The position numbers and the translations under genes are program-made. Shown here in pieces: positions 1-6,056 of a stretch of 11,891 bases of DNA (its first letter is position 1; each line of letters starts with the position of its first letter). The notes beneath the pieces are model-generated. The model was not told the DNA's origin and searched no databases. It saw nothing but the letters and a program-made list of their open reading frames with translations. Source of the DNA: Methanobacteriaceae archaeon UBA349 (GTDB taxonomy: Archaea > Methanobacteriota > Methanobacteria > Methanobacteriales > Methanobacteriaceae); the NCBI GenBank assembly GCA_002509745.1, contig DAWK01000172.1:1-11891 (forward strand), in the 5' to 3' direction.

Positions 1-36
1 AAAATTGCTAAAAATTAAATTGAAATAAATTTTTTT

Positions 37-1380
37 TCAATACTTCTCCAGGAGTAACTCCAATTCTTTTTCAGGTGATAACTTGAGTAATGACTCATAT
101 TCAACATTTTTAACAGCTAAGTAGGATTTTGAAAGTTCTTTACCCATAGCATTTAATAATACATCATTTTTTCCTAAATTATCCAGTGTTTCACCCATAT
201 TATCTGGAAGTGGTTCAATACCCAATTCATTTCTTTCATCAGAAGATAATATGCTTGGATCTATTTGAACAGGTTTTGTTAGTTCCATATCTTTTCGGAT
301 ACCATCCATTCCCGCAGCAATAACCACACCGAGTGCCAGGTAAGGATTGGATGAAGCATCGACCGTTTTCAATTCAAAGTGTAAAATATTTCCATTATCT
401 TCTCTTATGACTCTGATGGCTGCCTCGCGGTTGTTAAAACCCCAAACTCGGAAGGCCCCAGCCCACATCTTTGGACGGATTCTAAGATAGGATCTTGGTA
501 TGGGTGTGGTAATGGCCATTAATGCTGGCAGATGGTGCAATATTCCCGCAATGAACTGCTGGGATACTTTAGAAAGGCCATATTTATCTTCAGAGTCGTG
601 TAAAATATTATTCTGATCTTTCCACAGACTAAGATGAATGTGACAACCACTGCTTGCAGCATTGGGAAATATGTTAGGTAGAAAAGATGCTAGAAGCCCA
701 TATTTCAGAGATATGGCTTTTATAGTTTCCCGAAATACAATTTGGTTATCGGCAGATTGAAGGACATTATCATATCCAATAGTTATTTCATGCTGTCCTG
801 GACCCGATTCAGGATAATATTGTTCCACATTGATGTTCTGGGCAATTAAAGATTTAACAATTTCACCAATAACATCTAATCTTTGATCCATGGAATAAGT
901 TGAAGCAAAAGGAGTAAAATCCGATGGTTCATAATCTTTATAATTTTCACCTGTTTTAAGGAGGTAAAATTCGTTTTCAAAGGCAGATTTAATTTTTAAG
1001 CCCTCCTCTTGAGCATCAGAAATCATCCTTTTGAGAAATCCGCGTGGACAATTATCCCAAACTTCGCCATTTTTGACCATATCCCCTATAACTCTGGAAT
1101 GTCCTGGAGCATATGGTATATTAGTTAAAGTAGATAAATCTCCTTTTAATGTTATTTCACCCACTGGATCCAGGCCAGAACCATCCACTACACCATCATA
1201 AATCACAGGAACACCCTGCTGGGCACGAGAAATTCCAACTGAAAGTTCACTATCTGAATTCATATTTTTCAGAGTGTTTATATGCAAGGCCTTAGCCCGG
1301 ATAATATTAGCATTATCACACCATAAGACACGTATAAACTGAGTTTTTGAATTCAATAATTTGCTTTTTATTTCATTCAT
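37..1380 (-). CDS. Glutamine synthetase-family ligase (GS type I fold, non-canonical flap)
   Basis: A 447-residue protein of the glutamine synthetase family, which joins the gamma-carboxyl of glutamate to an amine using ATP. Visible landmarks are the metal-ligand Glu motif FENEF (about residues 134-138), ESGPGQHE (191-198), the ATP/metal motif GCHIHLSLW (245-253), the NREAAIR arginine motif (317-323) and NPYLALG (345-351). Length is normal for the type I group. The flap motif that in housekeeping enzymes reads roughly NSYKRLxPGxEAP is here [14 protein letters not shown] (297-310), with Trp where the catalytic flap Glu is expected. The usual EFR before NPYL is FELK. The adenylylation tyrosine motif NLYxL is absent. 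By memory these features resemble the FluG/NodGS-like subgroup. The start is supported by GGGTGA four bases upstream. The fold is certain; the substrate, and whether it is the cell's main GS, are not. Confidence 0.88.
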   Translation of the reverse strand: MNEIKSKLLNSKTQFIRVLWCDNANIIRAKALHINTLKNMNSDSELSVGISRAQQGVPVIYDGVVDGSGLDPVGEITLKGDLSTLTNIPYAPGHSRVIGDMVKNGEVWDNCPRGFLKRMISDAQEEGLKIKSAFENEFYLLKTGENYKDYEPSDFTPFASTYSMDQRLDVIGEIVKSLIAQNINVEQYYPESGPGQHEITIGYDNVLQSADNQIVFRETIKAISLKYGLLASFLPNIFPNAASSGCHIHLSLWKDQNNILHDSEDKYGLSKVSQQFIAGILHHLPALMAITTPIPRSYLRIRPKMWAGAFRVWGFNNREAAIRVIREDNGNILHFELKTVDASSNPYLALGVVIAAGMDGIRKDMELTKPVQIDPSILSSDERNELGIEPLPDNMGETLDNLGKNDVLLNAMGKELSKSYLAVKNVEYESLLKLSPEKELELLLEKY

Positions 1381-1384
1381 AATT

Positions 1385-1433
1385 TCACCCTAGATGAATA
1401 GGATTTCTTTGTTAATTATTAAATTATTTATAT
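1385..1433 (-). promoter_or_regulatory. Promoter and RBS of the GS-family gene
   Basis: Reading the minus strand, GGGTGA lies at 1385-1390, four bases before the ATG. A TATA-like CATATAAAT lies at about 1425-1433, which would place transcription start near 1403 and give a leader of about 20 nt. The same GGGTGA with four-base spacing recurs before the ATP-cone gene. The RBS is convincing; the TATA assignment is tentative in such AT-rich DNA. Confidence 0.5.
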
Positions 1434-1521
1434 GAATTATGCTATATATTATTATTAGATAAAGAAGGAGCATATTAAATAAAAATCATTTATACAGTTA
1501 TAATATTTCTACAAATTAATA

Positions 1522-1553
<32 letters not shown>

Positions 1554-2138
1554 ATTGGAAGTGCAAATATCTTTTTAAAAGATTTAAAAGGACAAGGCGG
1601 TGCAGAATACCTGCTACTAATTGGTGGAGTTATAATTGTTGCTATAGCTGCCATAAGTTTATATCAAAGCTATTTTGATATTAACTCCAATAATGAAACA
1701 GCAGATGTTAAAATAAATATAACTAGTATTGGAACTCCATATGCATTAAAAGCAGTATACGAAGTCAATGATACTACTAATGGTAATAATGTAATTAGTG
1801 GTGGATATAAATCTTTTTTTTATCTTAATAAGGGTCAAACAAAATCTATAAATTTAGGAAAAATGAATTCGGGCACTAGCTTTGTGGTTCTAGTGGGTGT
1901 TGGAAATCCAGACAAAGCACCACAAGATTTACCGGGTTCTGATTGGACCGGCAAAAATAGGTGGGTTCTGGTTACTGTAAGTATTGGAGATAAGGTAACT
2001 TCTTGGCAAGTTGCAGGACCTTATAATTGGCACAATAATCCATCCGGAGCAGTTATAAAATCATTTACTATTCCTGGAGGTAGTGGAACTGGTTTAAATT
2101 ATACCGAGGACACATCCAAAGTTCGATCATCTACTTAG
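1554..2138 (+). CDS. Class III signal peptide (pilin/archaellin-like) protein, no canonical start
   Basis: The frame is open without stops from 1479 to the TAG at 2136-2138. It encodes a short charged segment (FLKDLKG), then QGGAEYLLL followed by a hydrophobic helix (about 1593-1670). This is the class III signal peptide pattern of archaeal pilins and archaellins, cleaved before Gln by an EppA/FlaK/PibD-type peptidase, with Glu at mature position +5. The mature part, about 181 residues, is Gly/Ser/Asn/Thr-rich and beta-like and should lie outside the membrane. No ATG, GTG or TTG exists in this frame before the signal peptide; the first ATG is at 1863, which would remove the entire signal. A good AAGGAG (1465-1470) lies eight bases before an ATA codon at 1479, but using it would give a 38-codon extension with nine Tyr. 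The gene may have lost its start (pseudogene), use a non-standard start, or contain a sequencing error. The coordinate 1554 marks the conserved frame, not a proven start. Confidence 0.65.
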   Translation: MGSANIFLKDLKGQGGAEYLLLIGGVIIVAIAAISLYQSYFDINSNNETADVKINITSIGTPYALKAVYEVNDTTNGNNVISGGYKSFFYLNKGQTKSINLGKMNSGTSFVVLVGVGNPDKAPQDLPGSDWTGKNRWVLVTVSIGDKVTSWQVAGPYNWHNNPSGAVIKSFTIPGGSGTGLNYTEDTSKVRSST

Positions 2139-2167
2139 AAATAATATTATACTTTATTTATACTTTA

Positions 2168-2215
2168 TTTTTTAGACCATTTTGCAATTAAAATAAGTCT
2201 TAAAATAATTTTTTT
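2168..2215 (+). terminator. Oligo-T termination region after the pilin-like gene
   Basis: Two T runs, six T at 2168-2173 and seven T at 2209-2215, follow the stop codon at 2138. Archaeal RNA polymerase terminates at such runs without needing a hairpin. AT richness makes this tentative. Confidence 0.35.
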
Positions 2216-2247
2216 AAAAAAAAAATATATTATAATAATTTATCAAC

Positions 2248-2255
2248 CTATAAAT
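2248..2255 (+). promoter_or_regulatory. TATA box of RNase III gene (leaderless-type spacing)
   Basis: CTATAAAT is centred about 23 bp before the ATG at 2275, and no Shine-Dalgarno-like sequence lies between them. That spacing would start transcription at or within a few bases of the ATG, as in leaderless archaeal mRNAs. A second possible TATA (TTATAATAATTT) lies at about 2230-2241. Confidence 0.45.
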
Positions 2256-2274
2256 CTATAATATAATTGATAAA

Positions 2275-2928
2275 ATGCAGATACTAAAAAAATATTCCAT
2301 CCAACCAAATAATACTCATCTCTATGAGTTGGCCTTTCTCCATGAGTCATATTCTAATGAAAATGGCCTTAATGAATGTTATGACAGATTAGAATTTTTA
2401 GGGGATGCCGTTCTGGATTTAGTGGTATCAGAATTTTTATATAATATGGATTCTACTTTAAATGAAGGTGATTTAACCCGTAAACGTGCTAATTATGTAT
2501 GTAAAAAAGCACTTTACACTTATTCCATGGAATTAGGGCTGGATAAGTACATAAAACGGGGTGTGGGGGAACAATTAAGTCAAAGAGAAATTAATTCCAT
2601 TATCAGTGATGTATTTGAATCATTTATTGGAGCATTGTATCTGGATCAGGGCCTGTGTATTGTTAATGAATTTCTCTCTAAAACCGTCATTCCACATATA
2701 GAAAACAAGGACATATTTTTTTATGATTATAAGTCCGAATTAAAGCAATTATGTGATAAGAAAGATTTGAAACTGAGTTATGATCTAATTAAAGAAGAAG
2801 GTCGTCCTCACGATAAAACATTCACTATGGCCTCCATAATTAATGGTAAAAGCTACGGATTAAGTAGTGGTGGGAGTAAAAAGGAAGCAGAACAAAATGC
2901 TGCTAAGATTGCTTTAGATAAACTTTAA
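2275..2928 (+). CDS. rnc: Ribonuclease III
   Basis: A 217-residue double-strand-specific endoribonuclease with the full bacterial-type layout. The N-terminal RNase III domain (about 1-140) contains the signature [13 protein letters not shown] (37-49), in which Glu40 and Asp44 match metal-binding residues, and a second acidic motif [16 protein letters not shown] (111-126), supplying Asp112 and Glu115. The C-terminal double-stranded RNA-binding domain (about 150-217) ends with the typical [16 protein letters not shown] helix. Length is close to that of bacterial enzymes and all catalytic acids seem to be present, so it should be active. It stands alone between unrelated genes, with its own promoter. 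RNase III is common in bacteria and rare in archaea, which process pre-rRNA mainly with the splicing endonuclease, so acquisition from bacteria is likely. Likely substrates are rRNA precursors, antisense duplexes or structured mRNAs; this is not visible in the sequence. Confidence 0.95.
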   Translation: MQILKKYSIQPNNTHLYELAFLHESYSNENGLNECYDRLEFLGDAVLDLVVSEFLYNMDSTLNEGDLTRKRANYVCKKALYTYSMELGLDKYIKRGVGEQLSQREINSIISDVFESFIGALYLDQGLCIVNEFLSKTVIPHIENKDIFFYDYKSELKQLCDKKDLKLSYDLIKEEGRPHDKTFTMASIINGKSYGLSSGGSKKEAEQNAAKIALDKL

Positions 2929-3168
2929 ACTATTTATTTGATTATTACTCATCTTAATACATAAAGAATTCATCATGGCTTTTAAATACCAGTTATAATT
3001 TAAATTCTTCATTTTAAATATAAAAATGCCTAAAATTAAAATCAAATTCTTTAATACCCATCTGCGCTCTTAAAGTCGTGCTTATAATTTTTGTTTTATA
3101 ATAATATAGAAATAAATTTATGTTATTAACAGCAATATATTATTAATAAAATACATTACAATTTTCAC

Positions 3169-3176
3169 GGAGGTGA
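3169..3176 (+). promoter_or_regulatory. Full-length Shine-Dalgarno GGAGGTGA
   Basis: GGAGGTGA is a complete match to the expected archaeal anti-SD and lies four bases before the ATG at 3181. It is the strongest ribosome binding site in the window and suggests high translation of the small membrane protein. A possible TATA, AATATATTATT, lies at about 3134-3144. Confidence 0.7.
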
Positions 3177-3180
3177 AAAA

Positions 3181-3522
3181 ATGGGAGATTTGAAAGAAGT
3201 TAAAGCATTGCCAGTAATGTCCTTTGCCTCAATTATATCAGTAATTTCTTTAATTTTGTCATTCATTGCAGGTATCATTTATTTTATTGTTGGATATGCT
3301 GCATTGTACAGCGTGAGTACTTATCTTATAGCATTAGATAGTAATACAACAGCTGTGGTAAACTCAGTTTCTGGTTCTATTGCTTCTATGGGAGCCTTAT
3401 ATCTCATAGTAATTTGGCCTATTACTGCATTTATTATGACCTTTATAGGCGCAGCTATAGTGGCTTTACTATACAATGCATTAGCACCACGCGTAGGTGG
3501 CATTAAGCTAGAAATTGAATAA
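3181..3522 (+). CDS. Small two-helix membrane protein, DUF3566-like
   Basis: A 113-residue integral membrane protein of unknown function. A short charged N-terminus (MGDLKEVKALP) is followed by a hydrophobic segment at about 14-45, a polar loop with Thr/Asn/Ser (46-67), a second hydrophobic segment at about 70-99, and the tail YNALAPRVGGIKLEIE. The ending, with YN, A and GGIxL, recalls the DUF3566 transmembrane family, but this is a memory-based likeness. The loop is probably extracytoplasmic. It has its own very strong RBS and is followed by a T-run terminator, so it is probably a single-gene transcript with high expression. Confidence 0.8.
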   Translation: MGDLKEVKALPVMSFASIISVISLILSFIAGIIYFIVGYAALYSVSTYLIALDSNTTAVVNSVSGSIASMGALYLIVIWPITAFIMTFIGAAIVALLYNALAPRVGGIKLEIE

Positions 3523-3530
3523 ATAAATTC

Positions 3531-3544
3531 TTTTTTTCTTTTTT
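3531..3544 (+). terminator. Oligo-T terminator after the small membrane protein
   Basis: Thirteen T with one C interruption (T7-C-T6) begin nine bases after the TAA stop. This is a typical archaeal intrinsic terminator. Confidence 0.65.
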
Positions 3545-3697
3545 AATATTATAACTTATAGAATAGATCTTATTTTAAAAAGTCTTGATTTTCAGGAAAT
3601 AGTTGAAAAAAATTATTTAAATTTATTTTTATCCACAATTCCATTTAAGGGAACAAAATGAAAAAATATCAATACTAGATATGACAATATGATAATA

Positions 3698-4450
3698 ATG
3701 GCCAATCATAAAGTTCTCTCAGCAGAGGATAGTAAAGATTTCGTGAAGACGACTTCTTTTTATGAATTATGTGACAAATTAAAAAGTTTAAAAACATCAA
3801 AAGGACGATTCGTCCATGTTTTAGGCACACCAGGCACAGGTAAATCCGCTAATATATACCAGGCCCTTTCGCTATTGGATATTAATGTTTATGATGCTTT
3901 TTTATTCATAGATATTGATTCAAAACCTAATGAAGTATATAAAATATTTTGGAAGACTATTAAAGAGGATATGGGAGCAAAATCCAAAAAAGAGGTTTAT
4001 AAAAAAGCTTCAGAATATAATTTGGTACTATTTGCCGATCCATTCCTGGATTCGGAATATATTGATCCCCACAAAGTAGGCCTGGGGCTATGGACTGAAA
4101 ATAACGGGCCTAGCACATTTCCATTTTATTTTAGGATATTATATGAATATTTTAAACATTACAAGTACTTAAAAGATGTTAATGTGGTTACTCAGACCTC
4201 ATGGGTACTAAAATTTCATGGAGTAAGATATGATATTCTTACTGACTTCCATTTAATATCAAAAATCTTGGTTTTCTTCTTAAAACTTTTTTTTGACGTG
4301 GTTGTTGTATCCTATAGCAAAGAAGAAATGATTAAAATTGTGAAAACTTATTACAGTTTTTTGAGTGATGATAAAATAGATATTTATATTAAAAAATATG
4401 GTAATAGGCCTCGATTCATTTTAAAGGCTCTGGAAAAAGAGTTTAAATAG
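3698..4450 (+). CDS. P-loop ATPase of unknown function
   Basis: A protein of 250 residues (253 if the ATG at 3689 is used) with a clear Walker A motif, LGTPGTGKS (residues 45-53 of the longer form). A following hydrophobic strand ending in acids, AFLFIDID (70-77), may be Walker B or a neighbouring strand. A C-terminal segment, KYGNRPRFILKAL, resembles the lid or sensor end of AAA/STAND-like ATPases. A stretch near 187-208 is hydrophobic (FFLKLFFDVVVVSYS) and could be a buried core strand rather than a membrane span. No partner domain, nuclease motif or DNA-binding motif is visible. No Shine-Dalgarno sequence precedes either ATG, so the start is uncertain; 3698 is chosen because MANHKVL is a more normal N-terminus than MIIMANHK. 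It is flanked by a terminator upstream and a convergent gene downstream, so it is probably monocistronic. Confidence 0.75.
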   Translation: MANHKVLSAEDSKDFVKTTSFYELCDKLKSLKTSKGRFVHVLGTPGTGKSANIYQALSLLDINVYDAFLFIDIDSKPNEVYKIFWKTIKEDMGAKSKKEVYKKASEYNLVLFADPFLDSEYIDPHKVGLGLWTENNGPSTFPFYFRILYEYFKHYKYLKDVNVVTQTSWVLKFHGVRYDILTDFHLISKILVFFLKLFFDVVVVSYSKEEMIKIVKTYYSFLSDDKIDIYIKKYGNRPRFILKALEKEFK

Positions 4451-4474
4451 GATTAGCAATTATATTTTATTACA

Positions 4475-4753
4475 TCATCTTTTTTTAAATTTATTATCAA
4501 ATATTCGCCATGATTTAGCAATATACGGCTCACATTTATCCAATTCAGTTAATATACACATTTTAATAGTGTCTGTTTTTAATTCTGTTTTTCCATCAAT
4601 TTGTTCTTTAATATTATAGTATACTTCCTCAATTATGTCTACTTTTTCTTCAGGAGTATATCCCGCATCAATGGCCGCCTTTTGAAGAGCATTTTTTATT
4701 TTTGTAGGTTCATATGGTTCAGTTTCTCCTTTTCTTTTTATTACATGTTCCAT
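4475..4753 (-). CDS. Stand-alone ATP-cone domain protein
   Basis: A 92-residue protein made almost wholly of an ATP-cone: the N-terminal KRKGETEPYEPTKIKNAL matches the nucleotide-binding start of the domain, followed by alpha-helical segments with the EEVYYNI and ILTELDK patterns. ATP-cones bind ATP/dATP and are the allosteric part of ribonucleotide reductases and of the NrdR repressor. Here there is neither a reductase domain nor the zinc ribbon of NrdR, so it is a free-standing nucleotide sensor of unknown partner. The start at 4753 (MEHVIKRKG) is preferred over the ATG at 4765 because GGGTGA (4758-4763) lies exactly four bases before it, as in the GS-family gene, and because the upstream TATA would start transcription close to 4765. 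It is convergent with the P-loop ATPase gene, 24 bp apart. Confidence 0.85.
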   Translation of the reverse strand: MEHVIKRKGETEPYEPTKIKNALQKAAIDAGYTPEEKVDIIEEVYYNIKEQIDGKTELKTDTIKMCILTELDKCEPYIAKSWRIFDNKFKKR

Positions 4754-4757
4754 CAAA

Positions 4758-4795
4758 TCACCCATTTAGTAGTTTATAATAATTTTATATATCTT
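4758..4795 (-). promoter_or_regulatory. TATA box and RBS of the ATP-cone gene
   Basis: On the minus strand GATATATAAAATT lies at about 4783-4795, placing transcription start near 4764 and giving a leader of roughly 10 nt that contains GGGTGA (4758-4763). This favours the internal ATG at 4753 as the true start. Confidence 0.5.
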
Positions 4796-4809
4796 ATTTC
4801 ATAAATTTT

Positions 4810-4838
4810 TTATTAAAAATTTTTTCTATTTTTAATAA
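4810..4838. repeat. 11-bp perfect inverted repeat in a divergent intergenic region
   Basis: TTATTAAAAAT (4810-4820) is mirrored by ATTTTTAATAA (4828-4838) around a 7-nt spacer. It lies upstream of the ATP-cone promoter in the 252-bp region shared with the divergent nifX-like gene. It is pure A/T, so it may be a chance structure, a DNA-bending site or an operator. Confidence 0.4.
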
Positions 4839-4945
4839 CTAAAAATTTGAATAATTTTCTAAAGAAAAAATAAGAAAAAAATTTGTTAATTTATTCTTTA
4901 AAAGCATTATCCACATGGTTAAAACTTAACAGAGTTATTATAAAC

Positions 4946-4974
4946 TTTATATAATAGTTTTGAATATATATTCA
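4946..4974 (+). promoter_or_regulatory. nifX-like promoter with palindromic operator
   Basis: TTTATAT (4946-4952) is a TATA box candidate and is followed by the perfect 14-bp palindrome TGAATATATATTCA (4961-4974). Transcription would start near 4976, so a protein on the palindrome would block initiation. The identical palindrome occurs with nearly the same TATA spacing (15 versus 16 bp to the inner G) before the DUF134 gene at 5431-5444. This repetition argues strongly for a shared repressor site. Confidence 0.7.
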
Positions 4975-5005
4975 TAACAGTATATTTGTGAAGGAGGGAT
5001 GATTT

Positions 5006-5368
5006 TTGAAAATTATAATAGCATCTAATGGACGGGATTTAAGCTCCGAAGTGAGCCCCATATTTGGAAGAAGCCATGATTTCATAAGTTTCACTTTGAA
5101 TGATGGTGAAATAAATGATATCATTGCTAGTGAAAACCCGGTGCGATCCGAAAAAGGTGCTGGAAGCCTGGCATCAAATTATTTAGCAGATAATGATGTA
5201 GACGTGCTAATAACTGGAAAATTAGGAAATGTATCATTCCATGTTTTAAGAAATGCCGGAATAAAAGTTTATAAAAGCATACCTGGAACTGTGGAGAAAA
5301 ATATCGAAATGTTTAAGGAAGACAAATTAATGGAAATAAGTACATTACAAGGTGGTTTTCCAAAATAA
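5006..5368 (+). CDS. NifX/NifB-like (dinitrogenase iron-molybdenum cofactor family) protein
   Basis: A 120-residue single-domain protein of the NifX/NafY/NifB C-terminal family, whose members bind or carry iron-sulfur precursors of nitrogenase cofactor or store iron-sulfur clusters. Family marks are the N-terminal strand MKIIIAS, the FGRSHDF motif (20-26), GAGSLAS (51-57) and the DVLITGKLGNVSFHVLRNAGIKVY block (66-89). It has no cysteine, so any cluster binding would use other residues. The start is TTG at 5006: AAGGAGGG lies just upstream (4992-4998), and the ATG at 4999 runs out of frame into a stop. No nitrogenase genes are present in the window; the neighbours are a DUF134 regulator and atwA. 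A cytoplasmic carrier or chaperone role for an Fe-S or nickel cofactor is inferred from family and context. Confidence 0.88.
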   Translation: MKIIIASNGRDLSSEVSPIFGRSHDFISFTLNDGEINDIIASENPVRSEKGAGSLASNYLADNDVDVLITGKLGNVSFHVLRNAGIKVYKSIPGTVEKNIEMFKEDKLMEISTLQGGFPK

Positions 5369-5387
5369 CTCTTCTCATTTAAAGAAT

Positions 5388-5407
5388 TTTAAATTTAAAA
5401 ATTTAAA
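5388..5407. repeat. AT-only inverted repeat between nifX-like and DUF134 genes
   Basis: TTTAAATTT and AAATTTAAA form 9-bp arms around AA, 20 bp after the nifX-like stop. It could be a weak hairpin at the end of the first transcript or simply low-complexity A/T DNA. No long T run follows. Confidence 0.3.
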
Positions 5408-5416
5408 TTAATAAAA

Positions 5417-5444
5417 TTTATATCCCGATTTGAATATATATTCA
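5417..5444 (+). promoter_or_regulatory. DUF134 promoter with palindromic operator, leaderless-type
   Basis: TTTATAT (5417-5423) is followed by the perfect palindrome TGAATATATATTCA (5431-5444), which ends three bases before the ATG at 5448. The TATA position predicts initiation at about 5446, so the mRNA would be almost leaderless and the operator would cover the initiation region. This suits autoregulation by the HTH protein encoded immediately downstream. Confidence 0.7.
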
Positions 5445-5447
5445 CTC

Positions 5448-6044
5448 ATGTCCAGGCCTAGAAGAATTAGGAAAATAAGGGATGAACCTAAAATTCGTTG
5501 TTTTAAACCAGACAGTGATAATATTGGCTCAGTTGATCCAATAGAAATTAATCTAGATGAATTTGAATCAATAAGATTGAGAGATTATCACGATATTCAA
5601 CAAAAAATGTCGGCAGAGATGATGGGTATATCCCAACCAACATTTCACAGAACATTATCCTCCGCGCGGAAAAAAATAGCTAAGGCCTTAATTGAGGGAA
5701 ATACGATAATTATCACAGGGGATGAATTCATGACAGAAAAAAATAATTATAAATGCAATGTTTGTGAATTTGAATGGAATAGTCCTAATAAATTGTATGA
5801 TAAATGTCCCGATTGTAAATCAGAAGATATTACGCTGACTAAAGAAGAAATAATATCAAAAAATGAAGATAATTCCATAGTTCAGCGAAGATCTTATGGT
5901 GGTCCGGGCTTGGGAGCTGGTCCCCCTAAAGTCTGTAAATGTCCAAATTGCGGATATGAATCTCCAAAAATACGTGCTGTACCATGTAGAAATACTAAAT
6001 GTCCTGAATGCGAAACACTACTTTGTGGTGCAGACAAATCCTGA
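5448..6044 (+). CDS. DUF134 HTH regulator with two Cys-rich metal-binding modules
   Basis: A 198-residue protein. The N-terminal DUF134 region (about 1-90) starts MSRPRRIRKI, contains PIEINLDEFESIRLRDY, and holds a helix-turn-helix (about 50-82, MSAEMMGISQPTFHRTLSSA) like sigma-70 region 4, so it should bind DNA. It is followed by a zinc-ribbon or rubredoxin-like module with C103xxC106 and C120xxC123. After a Gly/Pro linker (GGPGLGAGPP) comes a second cysteine-rich module with Cys163, 165, 168, 180, 185, 188 and 193. These may sense iron, zinc or redox state. ATG 5448 is preferred over an in-frame TTG at 5430 because the latter lies inside the palindrome and DUF134 proteins usually begin near M-x-RP-R. 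The stop is followed after 12 bases by the preferred start of atwA, so the two are probably cotranscribed. A role as repressor of its own and the nifX-like gene is inferred. Confidence 0.88.
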   Translation: MSRPRRIRKIRDEPKIRCFKPDSDNIGSVDPIEINLDEFESIRLRDYHDIQQKMSAEMMGISQPTFHRTLSSARKKIAKALIEGNTIIITGDEFMTEKNNYKCNVCEFEWNSPNKLYDKCPDCKSEDITLTKEEIISKNEDNSIVQRRSYGGPGLGAGPPKVCKCPNCGYESPKIRAVPCRNTKCPECETLLCGADKS

Positions 6045-6046
6045 AT

Positions 6047-6052
6047 GGTGAT
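6047..6052 (+). promoter_or_regulatory. GGTGAT ribosome binding site deciding the atwA start
   Basis: GGTGAT sits five bases before the TTG at 6057 and overlaps the upstream ATG candidate at 6045, which has no RBS of its own. Starting at TTG gives MTFIEIKNI, which fits the usual AtwA N-terminus as remembered. Confidence 0.55.
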
Positions 6053-6056
6053 AAAT

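Noticed and set aside
3658..3691. Short frames MKKYQY and MTI just before the P-loop ATPase, possible upstream regulatory peptides
   Set aside because: AAGGGA precedes the first, but six and three codons in AT-rich DNA are expected by chance and no attenuator structure is visible.
4601..4804. Open frame on the plus strand opposite the ATP-cone gene
   Set aside because: Phe/Ile/Tyr-rich translation typical of the complement of an AT-rich gene; the ATP-cone on the minus strand has domain, RBS and TATA support.
5006..5368. Evidence for a nitrogen-fixation gene cluster
   Set aside because: Only a NifX-family protein is present; no nifH, nifD, nifK, nifE or nifN appear, and the family also serves outside nitrogenase.
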